Shown here one piece after another: positions 16,286 through 23,971 of a stretch of DNA of 36,340 bases (position 1 is its first letter; each line of letters begins with the position of its first letter). The stretch is taken from the NCBI GenBank assembly GCA_044433325.1, contig JAWXTT010000005.1, positions 1 to 36,340 of the forward strand. Reading direction: 5' to 3'. A program made the translations under genes and the position numbers. Under the pieces are notes generated by a model. That model did no database searches. It saw only the letters and a list, made by a program, of their open reading frames with translations, and had not been told where the DNA came from. Source of the DNA: HGM05232 sp044433325. Its GTDB lineage: Bacteria > Bacteroidota > Bacteroidia > Bacteroidales > Muribaculaceae.

Positions 16286-17438
16286 TTTTAATAAGTTCTA
16301 AATCTTTGTAAATCTCATTAGCCGTCATCTCTGAACAGTTGCTATCACCCAATATATCACGCATTTGAGCATATCCATTCAGCATGTCACTACGTTCAGC
16401 GGTATCATTTATTAATGGTTCTAGCTCCTGTTTCATACGCTCAGCATTACAGTTGTGTAGTAGCAGTTCAGTAATAATTTTTCTATCAACAATAAGATTA
16501 GGTAGCGAGATAAAACGCACTGATAATACCTTTTCAAAGAACCAATATGTCAATCTACTATTATTCGCACGATAACAAACCACCTGTGGTGTACCAATAA
16601 TAGCCGTTTCCAATGTGGCAGTTCCAGAAGTTACCAATGCTGCAACTGAATATTTAAGTAGCTCATAACCATTATCAAAAACAATAGTAGTGGTTGGTTT
16701 ATCCCCACTTATTGAGTTAATCATTTCAGTGTAATACCCCTTTTCGATAGCTGGTGCGCCAGCAATAGCCACTTGAATATCTTTAAATCCTGCAACACTT
16801 TTAAGCATTTCAGGCAAATTATTTGCAATCTCGGCACGACGTGAGCCAGGCATTAATGTAATAACCTTTAGTTCAGCATCCAATTGATATGCGTTGAGAA
16901 ACTCCTCACGAGTAGATATCTTAGCCATCTTAGTTGTAATCTCCTCAACCGATGGATTCCCAACGTAACTAATCTCATAGTTATGTTTTTGGAAAAACTC
17001 CCGTTCAAAAGGCAATATCGAGAATAAACGCCTTACATACTTACGTATCCCCTTGACACGCCACTGCTTCCACGCCCATACCTTTGGTGAGATATAGTAA
17101 TATACAGGAATTTTACGTTTAAATGCGTACTCAGCAATCTTCATATTAAATGAAGGATAATCTATTAGGATAACTGCATCAGGTGTAAAATTATCAATCC
17201 CCCTTTTAGCCGATTTTAAGATACGAGCAATCTGTGGTAGATGTTTAACAACCTCCACAAATCCCATAAAAGCCATATCACGGTAGTGTATAAGTGGTTT
17301 ACATCCAGCAAACTCTGCCATCTTATCGCCCCCAATGAATTGGATGTCAGCATCAGCATCAACCATGCGCAAAGCTCTAATCAGCTCTGCCGCATGCAAA
17401 TCCCCCGAAGCCTCACCAGCTATCAAAAAATATCTCAT
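16278..17438 (-). CDS. lpxB: Lipid-A-disaccharide synthase
   Basis: Glycosyltransferase (GT19) that joins UDP-2,3-diacylglucosamine to lipid X to form the lipid A disaccharide at the inner face of the inner membrane. The 386 residues include GEASGD (8-13), DAVILIDYPSFNMKIA, YYISPKVWAW and the nucleotide-binding segment ALVTSGTATLETAIIGTPQV, all diagnostic. It is the first gene of a seven-gene minus-strand operon down to aroB. Its ATG is 11 bp from a 204-bp repeat element, so its leader or promoter must lie within or beyond that element. Confidence 0.97.
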   Translation of the reverse strand: MRYFLIAGEASGDLHAAELIRALRMVDADADIQFIGGDKMAEFAGCKPLIHYRDMAFMGFVEVVKHLPQIARILKSAKRGIDNFTPDAVILIDYPSFNMKIAEYAFKRKIPVYYYISPKVWAWKQWRVKGIRKYVRRLFSILPFEREFFQKHNYEISYVGNPSVEEITTKMAKISTREEFLNAYQLDAELKVITLMPGSRRAEIANNLPEMLKSVAGFKDIQVAIAGAPAIEKGYYTEMINSISGDKPTTTIVFDNGYELLKYSVAALVTSGTATLETAIIGTPQVVCYRANNSRLTYWFFEKVLSVRFISLPNLIVDRKIITELLLHNCNAERMKQELEPLINDTAERSDMLNGYAQMRDILGDSNCSEMTANEIYKDLELIKNE

Positions 17439-17449
17439 TACATCACTAT

Positions 17450-17653
17450 GGGGAGCTCTAAAAACTGATTTGTCAATATTTAAGATGAGATTTTGAGCTA
17501 ATTTTTTACCGTCTTTATCTGAGCATAGCGAGCTATGTGAAGATAAAAAGGTGAAAAAGTAGCCAAAATATCGCTTAAAGATTGATGAAACAGTTTCATT
17601 TCTCCCATTTTTAATTTGTTATTATTTTTAGGGGTCAGTTTTTAGAACTCCCC
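17450..17653. mobile_element. 204-bp MITE-like element with terminal inverted repeats
   Basis: The left end GGGGAGCTCTAAAAACTGA (17450-17468) is repeated inverted at the right end (17635-17653) with one mismatch. Inside is a long imperfect hairpin (17490-17569), with arms starting ATTTTGAGCTA and AGATAAAAAGG and the small apex stem ATAGC-GA-GCTAT. There is no ORF. TA dinucleotides lie at or one base from each end. The right-end sequence recurs at 25358-25396 and a short end recurs at 20632-20647, so this is a dispersed family. It sits between lpxB and the second DUF4143 ATPase. The transposase responsible is not in the window. Confidence 0.7.
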
Positions 17654-17670
17654 TAATATAAGTCCCAATG

Positions 17671-17678
17671 CAAACTTA
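17671..17678 (-). promoter_or_regulatory. Possible -7 element for the lpxB operon
   Basis: TAAGTTTG on the minus strand fits TAnnTTTG just outside the MITE-like element. If used, the lpxB transcript would carry the whole element as a leader of about 230 nt. No -33 partner is seen, so this is weak. Confidence 0.25.
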
Positions 17679-17808
17679 CACAAAATTTCTTGAATTATTA
17701 GTGTCTAAAGTAAAAAATAGCTACCTAGTAAGCTCCGCAACTCATTAAATATTTTTAGATTAAAGTATGAATTTATCGGTTAAATTTTCAATTGTATTTG
17801 AAATTTAT

Positions 17809-17816
17809 TATATTTG
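17809..17816 (+). promoter_or_regulatory. Putative -7 element of the second DUF4143 ATPase
   Basis: TATATTTG matches the consensus and lies 16 bp before ATG 17833, which supports that start over the in-frame ATG at 17767, since the latter would precede the promoter. The stretch 17654-17808 is otherwise AT-rich with nothing else recognised. Confidence 0.5.
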
Positions 17817-17832
17817 TGAAAAATATTTAGTT

Positions 17833-19119
17833 ATGGTTGAAAATTTTAATTCTATCCGAAAGTATAATTATTGGGATAATAACAGTGTTGAGTGCGGTTA
17901 TGAACGATATGAGTATTCTCAATTAATTGAAAAATATATTGGGAATAAGTTAGTCAAGGTATTGGTGGGTCAGCGTCGTGCAGGAAAGAGTTATATTTTG
18001 CGCCAGTTAATATCTAAAATTATCAGTAGTGGTGTGAAACCCGAAAATACTTTGTATATTAATAAGGAGTATATGGCGTTGTCAACGATACGTACCTCAG
18101 AGGATTTGGAACTTTTTTATAAAACCTATATCTCCGAACTGGGGGTTAAAGGTAAGGTATATCTATTTATAGATGAAATTCAGTATATTGATCAGTGGGA
18201 GAGATTTGTAAATTCTCATTCCCAAGATTTTGCTGAACCGTGTGAATTATTCATAAGTGGGTCAAATTCTGATTTGTTGGCAGGTGAGCTAGCTACTTTA
18301 CTATCGGGAAGATATGTTGAATTTAATGTGTTTCCATATAGCTTTAATGAATATTGCGATGTGACTTCACAGGATGTCAATGCTAATAGCTATATGAACT
18401 ATATTAATAGCGGAGCTCTTCCAGAATTATTTAGTTTACCTAATGACGAAATGAAACGCAACTATATTACATCTATAAAAGATACGGTTATGTTGCGTGA
18501 TATAGTATCAAGATACAAAGTTAAGGATATCAAGTTATTAGATGATTTATTTATTTACCTCGTAAACAATGCAGGTAATCTAATATCAATAACTAATATT
18601 ATAAATTATTTCGCATCTAATAAGAGGAAAACAAATTATGAAACTATATCCTCATATATAAGCTATTTTGAGCGTTCATTCCTTATACATAGAGCTGAAA
18701 GATATAATATTAAAGGGAAAGATACAATCTCGGGTAATTGTAAATATTATATAAATGACCTAGGATATCATAATTACCTATATTCAGGATACGGTTATGG
18801 AGTAGGTTATATGCTCGAAAATGCCATATACCTGAGTCTTAAACGAGCAGGGTTTAATATCTATGTTGGTACTATTAAGGGTGCAGAGGTTGATTTTGTC
18901 GCCATAAAGGGGAGTCTGAGGATTTATATTCAAGTAGCTTTATATTTGGAAAATCAACAAACTTATGATCGTGAATATCGTTCACTAAAATTAATAGAAG
19001 ATAATTATGTGAAGTATGTTATTAGTATGGATAAGTTTAATATCCCTACTAACGAAGGTATTGAACATATTACCCCTTGGGATTTAGATAAAGAATTAGA
19101 GAAATTCAATTCCATTTGA
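17833..19119 (+). CDS. AAA ATPase with C-terminal DUF4143 domain (second, distant copy)
   Basis: 428-residue member of the AAA_14/DUF4143 family, different in subtype from the one at 8795-9964. Walker A is GQRRAGKS, Walker B is LFIDEIQY, and FISGSNSDLL is the sensor-like strand. LSGRYVEFNVFPYSFNEY is the typical linker. The DUF4143 domain holds GAEVDFVAIKG and ends with YVISMD. Start 17833 (MVENFN) is preferred because a -7 promoter motif lies just before it; the ATG at 17767 would add an atypical hydrophobic 22-residue extension. Function of the family is unknown; links to mobile DNA are often suspected. Here it borders the MITE-like element. Confidence 0.92.
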   Translation: MVENFNSIRKYNYWDNNSVECGYERYEYSQLIEKYIGNKLVKVLVGQRRAGKSYILRQLISKIISSGVKPENTLYINKEYMALSTIRTSEDLELFYKTYISELGVKGKVYLFIDEIQYIDQWERFVNSHSQDFAEPCELFISGSNSDLLAGELATLLSGRYVEFNVFPYSFNEYCDVTSQDVNANSYMNYINSGALPELFSLPNDEMKRNYITSIKDTVMLRDIVSRYKVKDIKLLDDLFIYLVNNAGNLISITNIINYFASNKRKTNYETISSYISYFERSFLIHRAERYNIKGKDTISGNCKYYINDLGYHNYLYSGYGYGVGYMLENAIYLSLKRAGFNIYVGTIKGAEVDFVAIKGSLRIYIQVALYLENQQTYDREYRSLKLIEDNYVKYVISMDKFNIPTNEGIEHITPWDLDKELEKFNSI

Positions 19120-19141
19120 AAATATCTAAAATATTGAAGAA

Positions 19142-19161
19142 TTTTCAAGCACAGTTGAAAA
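19142..19161 (+). terminator. Weak hairpin after the second ATPase
   Basis: TTTTCAA (19142-19148) pairs with TTGAAAA (19155-19161) across a 6-nt loop, followed by a T-rich stretch. The stem is AT-rich and only 7 bp. The remaining bases up to 19216 hold the unassigned promoter of the next gene. Confidence 0.35.
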
Positions 19162-19216
19162 ATCTCTTCTTATTACAGTTGTACAATATTCTATATCTAT
19201 TAGCGTTTATATTTAT

Positions 19217-20647
19217 ATGAGAGTTAGGTTTAATATATATATATTGTTTTGGGTGGTGCTTTTCCCTGTGCTACTCAGTGCTTGTATTGAGGATGGTTAT
19301 ACTACTAGTAGTAGTGATTTGTTAGAGTTTTCGACTGATACGTTATCCTTTGATACCACATTTACCGAAACAGGTACACCTACTAAAACTTTTAAGGTAT
19401 ATAATCGTCACAGTAAGATGATACAGATTTCATCAGTTAAGCTAGCAGGCGGAGATGAGGGGCAATTCTATCTAAATGTAGATGGGATGAGCGGCTCAGA
19501 GTTTAGCAGTGTTGATATACGCGGCAATGATAGTATCTATATATTTGTTGAGGCGTATGTCGATACTAACAATGATAATAACCCTATTAAGATTGAGGAT
19601 AAGATTGAGTTTATAACCAATGGTGTTACTCAATATGTTGTGGTTGATGCTTGGGGGCAGGATGTTATCCGATTAGATGGTGAATTGATTGATAGTGACA
19701 GAGTATTAACAGCCCAAAAGCCATATTGGATACACGATACACTTACTGTTGAACATAATGTTACATTAACCATCGAGGCAGGAGCAACTCTATATTTCCA
19801 TGATAAAGCAGCAATGCGAGTAGATGGAACTCTTACAGCCATAGGTACAGCAGATGCGCCTATTACTATGCGAGGCGATCGCTTAGATCAAGTAGTGGGC
19901 GATATTAGTTATGATATTATGTCAGGACAATGGGGTGGGATAGATATTTCGGCTGATAGCTATGGAAATAGTATGCATTATGTTTCTATGCGTGGCTCTA
20001 CAACAGGTCTTGTGGTTGATTCATGTAATGTTGAGCAGCTCAAGTTAGACCTCTTTAATAGCGTGTTACATAATTCTAGTGGTAGTGTATTGACTGTCAG
20101 TCATGCTTGGGTCGTAGCAGATGGATGTGAATTTAGTGATGCTGCCAACTCAGTAGTTGACCTAACGGGTGGTAAATATAGCTTCACGCAATCAACTTTT
20201 GCCAATAATTATCTATTTAGTGCCGTATCAGATTGTATAATTAATATTAATTACATATATTTGGAAGAGTTTACAACTGCACCATTAATGAGTGCCACAT
20301 TTGATAACTCCATAATTTACGGAATAGCCTCTGATATTAATAATGGAGATTTGACAGGCACAGATATTTATATACGTTCAACTCTGTTGCGTTCAGATGG
20401 TAGCGATGATGGTAATTTTATTAATTGCGTATGGGGCGCAGACCCTAAATTCTATACAGTACGTGATGAATATTATTTTGATTACCGATTACAGAACGAG
20501 AGTGACGCAATAGCCCAAGGAGATCTCTCATTACTCCCTGAGCGATGTTCAACAGATATGTATGGCACAGTGCGTAACAGTGGTAATGGTATTGATTTAG
20601 GTGCATACGCATGGGTACTCTCTACCGATGATTTAGAACTCCCCTAG
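19217..20647 (+). CDS. Conserved Bacteroidota lipoprotein with right-handed beta-helix repeats
   Basis: 476 residues beginning with a lipoprotein signal (hydrophobic run ending LLSAC). The N-terminal 140 residues form an Ig-like beta domain with the family phrase DTLSFDTTFTETGTPTKTFK and VDAWGQDV. From about residue 155 there are short beta strands of parallel-beta-helix type (LTIEAGATLYF, MRVDGTLTAIGTADAPITM, GGIDIS). I recognise the overall family from Bacteroides-like genomes, but it has no established function. Acidic residues right after the lipid cysteine (CIED) might favour surface export, which is inference. It is followed 10 bp later by folB. Its last codons coincide with a short copy of the GGGGAGTTCTAAA end repeat. 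Confidence 0.85.
   Translation: MRVRFNIYILFWVVLFPVLLSACIEDGYTTSSSDLLEFSTDTLSFDTTFTETGTPTKTFKVYNRHSKMIQISSVKLAGGDEGQFYLNVDGMSGSEFSSVDIRGNDSIYIFVEAYVDTNNDNNPIKIEDKIEFITNGVTQYVVVDAWGQDVIRLDGELIDSDRVLTAQKPYWIHDTLTVEHNVTLTIEAGATLYFHDKAAMRVDGTLTAIGTADAPITMRGDRLDQVVGDISYDIMSGQWGGIDISADSYGNSMHYVSMRGSTTGLVVDSCNVEQLKLDLFNSVLHNSSGSVLTVSHAWVVADGCEFSDAANSVVDLTGGKYSFTQSTFANNYLFSAVSDCIININYIYLEEFTTAPLMSATFDNSIIYGIASDINNGDLTGTDIYIRSTLLRSDGSDDGNFINCVWGADPKFYTVRDEYYFDYRLQNESDAIAQGDLSLLPERCSTDMYGTVRNSGNGIDLGAYAWVLSTDDLELP
20632..20647 (-). repeat. Short copy of the MITE-like end at the lipoprotein stop codon
   Basis: TTTAGAACTCCCCTA is identical over 15 bases to the right end and flank of the element at 17450-17653, and supplies the last codons and stop of the lipoprotein gene. 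It may be a relic of insertion or a chance match. Confidence 0.4.
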
Positions 20648-20657
20648 AATAATATAT

Positions 20658-21011
20658 ATGAATACATTTATAGAGTTAGATAAGATACAGATTTATGCAT
20701 ATCACGGAGTGATGGAGCAGGAGCGAATAGTGGGAAATACCTTTGAAGTTTCACTAAAGGTAGCTTATCCATTTGAAGCTGCTATGTATAGTGACAATGT
20801 CGAGGATACTTGTAATTACGCTGAATTATATGCCATTATAAATGAACAGATGCGCATACCATCACAACTGCTTGAGCATGTAGCACAAAGAATAATCACC
20901 GCAACAAAGGCTAAATTCCCCAAAATCAGTTCAGGTGAGATTAAGATTACTAAACTAAATCCCCCCTTCAAATCTCAATTAGCTGGTGTATCAGTTATAA
21001 TACATTTTTAG
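20658..21011 (+). CDS. folB: Dihydroneopterin aldolase
   Basis: Converts 7,8-dihydroneopterin to 6-hydroxymethyl-dihydropterin and glycolaldehyde in folate synthesis; a cytosolic homo-octamer in known cases. The 117-residue length is typical. Motifs: YHGVMEQER near the N-terminus, TCNYAELYAII for pterin binding, LLEHVAQRI with the conserved Glu, and ITKLNPPF near the C-terminus with the catalytic-lysine region. It is 10 bp after the beta-helix lipoprotein and probably co-transcribed with it. Confidence 0.95.
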   Translation: MNTFIELDKIQIYAYHGVMEQERIVGNTFEVSLKVAYPFEAAMYSDNVEDTCNYAELYAIINEQMRIPSQLLEHVAQRIITATKAKFPKISSGEIKITKLNPPFKSQLAGVSVIIHF

Positions 21012-21201
21012 AGATTGGTGCGAAGTCAACGCAAAACTATTATTGTATTAAAAGTTTTTTTATAACTATTTGGGGAGGAGTGATAATTTAAATTATAAAA
21101 TTATACTTTTTTTACATATTAGTAAGTGTCTACAAATCAAGATAGTAGTAATTGAATGTACAATAATTGTTGTTATATGAACAAATAGATGATTGTGTAA
21201 A

Positions 21202-21232
21202 TTTAGAATATAAAATATAAGTTGTATATTTG
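21202..21232 (+). promoter_or_regulatory. Promoter of the exopolysaccharide-operon leader
   Basis: TTTA at 21202-21205 (one base from the -33 TTTG) is separated by exactly 19 bp from TATATTTG at 21225-21232. Both the match and the spacing fit the Bacteroidota housekeeping promoter. Transcription would start near 21239. Confidence 0.65.
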
Positions 21233-21238
21233 CATCGT

Positions 21239-21370
21239 AATTCCTTAGAGAAGGAGCTTTTTAAAAGATTATAGGTGCTATAAAAGGTGGTATTTAATAC
21301 ATAAAATTCTTATTTATAATATTTATATAAAATCTCAGTTTAATATGAGGGTGAAACGCCCTTTTTTTTT
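21239..21370 (+). ncRNA. Putative leader or small RNA of about 130 nt ending in an intrinsic terminator
   Basis: Bounded by the promoter above and the terminator at 21348-21370. It starts with a small hairpin (TCCTT-AGAG-AAGGA, near 21242-21255), followed by an AT-rich region. It could be an attenuator whose read-through switches on the downstream operon, or an independent small RNA. No known riboswitch class was recognised. Confidence 0.5.
21348..21370 (+). terminator. Canonical intrinsic terminator in the operon leader
   Basis: Stem AGGGTG-AAA-CGCCCT (6 bp including one G-T pair) followed directly by a run of T, making nine consecutive T to 21370. It lies 80 bp before the first operon gene. 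It is the most textbook-like terminator in the window, where most others lack a U-tract. Confidence 0.8.
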
Positions 21371-21450
21371 ACAGTTACAAATACTATATGCAATAGTATC
21401 TATAATAACGATTGATTAGTGCTTAAAAATATTACAGAAAAATATAAACT

Positions 21451-22734
21451 ATGTTTAGACCCAAAAGAATACAAATTTTAGCAGTAGCGTATATACTATA
21501 TGCATCATTATCTATAACTGCTCAGACTTCAACAGAGATGATACGAAGTGTGGAGGATGCTTTAGTAAAGGTTGATTCACTATTTAATAAGGCTATTTAT
21601 GCTGAATTGTCTGATGTCGAATTAGATACAGTAACAATTGCAATGGATAATATGGCTATAAACAGTTGGAGCGATGCCGAAAAAGAGAGTCGTTCAGCAA
21701 TCTCAGGTCTAGGGGTTAACGGCGGATATGATCGTAAGTTCGGTGATGGCACGGATGAATTATATGATGATTACTACTCATATGATAATAGGTTACACCT
21801 TATGCTCTCATGGAATATCTTAAGCAGTGGTTTATATGGCAAGAGTAATTATGAGAATGCCATAGAAATTCAAAAAAAGAGGTACTTAATTAAAGAGAAG
21901 AATAACCGAGCAATTGAGCTTATATATGCAGCTAGTGAACAACAAGAGAGCGTTTTAGCAGGATATTATAACACACTATATAACGCTAAGATTGAGCTAT
22001 ATACGACCTTATTAACTTTTCAAAATTATTTACAAGAAAATGGGAAAGCAACTATTATGGAGCGTGCCGAGCTTGAGCTGTTAATTGCAATGAATTGCGG
22101 ACTAATCAAGTCTAATGCTAGCAAAATAGATTGTTTCTTAAACTTAGATGATTATCTATCTATGCAGATGGAGATAACAGATGCAATGTTAGATGAGTTA
22201 ATCGCTGATAATCATATAATCACAGGTTGTGAAATAGAGAGTGAGCTATTAGCTAATCAGGCTGATGGGATAAGTTATTGGGACGATGCTACTCTGTCCC
22301 CGTATGCTAAGGTAGTTCACTATTCAGGTTGGAACTTTGTCACAGAATCTAGGGTTAACGCTCATGTTGGTGTATCTGTAACCCTTCCAATATATTCAGG
22401 AAACAAACAGAAACGTGAGGCTGTATTAGCTAAAGCTAATTTACTTGAATCAATAACACAACAGCGTACAATAGCTATCAAATGTGAGTTAGGCGAAGTA
22501 GCCCACGACTTAAATAAAAACTACCAGCTATTAAAAGTTGCCATCGAGATGCAACAAATCTATCGTAACAAAATTAACGTAGCTAAACAGATGTATGTAA
22601 TGGATAGCGGAACTATTCAAGATTTATCTAACTACTATGTAGCCTTATTAGATTCACAAGTTAAAGTATATGACTTGATAGCGGATAGAGAGTATCTTAA
22701 AACTAGACTTCTACTATTAAATAGCAGAACTTAA
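21451..22734 (+). CDS. TolC-like outer-membrane channel of a polysaccharide-export operon
   Basis: 427-residue outer-membrane efflux-type protein with a signal peptide ending SITAQ and no lipobox. Long helices contain the second-repeat signature GVSVTLPIYSGNKQKREAVLAKANLLES and, near the C-terminus, a matching helical hairpin (YRNKINVAKQMYVMDSG). It is shorter and more divergent than the RND partner at 2701. It is first in a five-gene operon with an HlyD-like adaptor (36 bp downstream), a zinc-ribbon protein, a glycosyltransferase and a lipoprotein. A role as outer-membrane exit for the polymer made by the glycosyltransferase is inferred from context. Confidence 0.85.
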   Translation: MFRPKRIQILAVAYILYASLSITAQTSTEMIRSVEDALVKVDSLFNKAIYAELSDVELDTVTIAMDNMAINSWSDAEKESRSAISGLGVNGGYDRKFGDGTDELYDDYYSYDNRLHLMLSWNILSSGLYGKSNYENAIEIQKKRYLIKEKNNRAIELIYAASEQQESVLAGYYNTLYNAKIELYTTLLTFQNYLQENGKATIMERAELELLIAMNCGLIKSNASKIDCFLNLDDYLSMQMEITDAMLDELIADNHIITGCEIESELLANQADGISYWDDATLSPYAKVVHYSGWNFVTESRVNAHVGVSVTLPIYSGNKQKREAVLAKANLLESITQQRTIAIKCELGEVAHDLNKNYQLLKVAIEMQQIYRNKINVAKQMYVMDSGTIQDLSNYYVALLDSQVKVYDLIADREYLKTRLLLLNSRT

Positions 22735-22770
22735 TAATTAATCACCATAAAAATTAAACTCAATAAAATT

Positions 22771-23940
22771 ATGAGAAGGATATCATATAAGAGAGTTATC
22801 AACAATTCCAGCGCAGTAGCTGATGAGATAACTATGAGGGCGAAAAAACAGAATAAGATTTATACATTGGCTTTTACTGTATTAGGTATAGCTGTTATAG
22901 CGTATATTCTATACTCGTTATCAGTTACCACATATGATGGTTTTGTAGTTAGCCGTAATGTAAATATACGTGCAAATTATAATAACGTAGTCGTAGATTA
23001 TATGGTGCGACCAGGTGACTATGTTAAAGAGGGTGATACATTATATAGTTATGTAAATGTTGACTGGGTAAATAATGCCTCAAATCCATATAACGTATTA
23101 AATACGGATGTTAGAGCTTGGGATGCTCAACTTAGACGTGATAGATTAAGGAGTGAATACACTCAACAGAAACATATTACCGATTCATTAAGAGGTATAG
23201 TATTTAATGCCAGTGAGGATGTTAAGCTAGGGGTGACTACTAAAGAGTTTCTGACCGATAAAAAGTTGGAGTTACACCAAAGTAATAAAAAGCAAGAGCA
23301 TATCCTACGCCTTATCAGCATCGAGAATAAAGCATTAGCTGATGCTGAGAATGCTAGTAAGAGTGCTATTGCTGAGGGCTTTAAAGATTTAGGAAGCTAT
23401 ACTCACTCACAAAGGATTAATAATCCTAACCTATTTGGTGTATCCTATAAATATAGAGTAGCCTACGTAGATATGTTGATCGTGGATATTCAGGCTAGAA
23501 ATGGAGTCTTAGTTATGGAGGGTGAGCCAATTCTTACTTATATGCCTTACAATACACCATCTATGTTAGATATGCATGCTAAGATGATATTAACCCCTGA
23601 GGAGTATTCCGAAGTACATGAGGATGATATTTACCGCGCCTATGCAGGTGGAGAATATATAGGATCAGTAAGAGCTACCTCTTCATCTACTTATGTAAAT
23701 GATGGTATAAGTCAGAGTGCTTCAGAATATACTTATCATTATAATGATAAACATATTATAGTAAGAGCAGAATTTATTAGTAATACAGGATTTATTTCAA
23801 GATATCAGGTAGATAGATTACCAATAGAGCTAAGAAAGTATCAATTGGGATTTGTAAATAAAATGGTAGATAAATACTGGGAAGATAGAAGAGCAAAGGA
23901 GATTGAGAGAGGTGAAGTAAGTATATGTGAAATAAACTAG
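22771..23940 (+). CDS. HlyD-like periplasmic adaptor protein
   Basis: 389 residues. A short cytosolic N-terminus is followed by one transmembrane helix (about 31-50). Next comes half a biotinyl-lipoyl-like domain with VVVDYMVRPGDYVKEGDTLY (about 73-92), then a charged alpha-hairpin region (about 105-195). The returning lipoyl/beta-barrel part (ARNGVLVMEGEPILTYM) and a C-terminal beta-rich tail complete it. This is the architecture of membrane-fusion proteins and of the periplasmic part of Alg44. Unlike Alg44 there is no PilZ domain. It sits between the TolC-like and zinc-ribbon genes and should bridge the inner-membrane synthase and the outer-membrane channel; this is inference. Confidence 0.82.
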   Translation: MRRISYKRVINNSSAVADEITMRAKKQNKIYTLAFTVLGIAVIAYILYSLSVTTYDGFVVSRNVNIRANYNNVVVDYMVRPGDYVKEGDTLYSYVNVDWVNNASNPYNVLNTDVRAWDAQLRRDRLRSEYTQQKHITDSLRGIVFNASEDVKLGVTTKEFLTDKKLELHQSNKKQEHILRLISIENKALADAENASKSAIAEGFKDLGSYTHSQRINNPNLFGVSYKYRVAYVDMLIVDIQARNGVLVMEGEPILTYMPYNTPSMLDMHAKMILTPEEYSEVHEDDIYRAYAGGEYIGSVRATSSSTYVNDGISQSASEYTYHYNDKHIIVRAEFISNTGFISRYQVDRLPIELRKYQLGFVNKMVDKYWEDRRAKEIERGEVSICEIN

Positions 23941-23971
23941 AGGTTATCCTTAATTTAACAATAATGATATT

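Larger units (their letters stand above)
21012..21450. other. 439-bp intergenic leader region before the exopolysaccharide-like operon
   Basis: No gene of normal size. 21012-21200 is very AT-rich, with a 14-bp AT palindrome (ATAATTTAAATTAT) that might weakly terminate folB. It is followed by a promoter (21202-21232), a leader, an intrinsic terminator (21348-21370), and a stretch with a 7-bp hairpin (ATACTAT/ATAGTAT) up to the ATG at 21451. No second promoter is evident after the terminator. Confidence 0.7.

Noticed and set aside
17767..17832. 22-codon N-terminal extension of the second DUF4143 ATPase
   Set aside because: The extension is hydrophobic and atypical, and it contains the TATATTTG promoter motif, so ATG 17833 is the better start.
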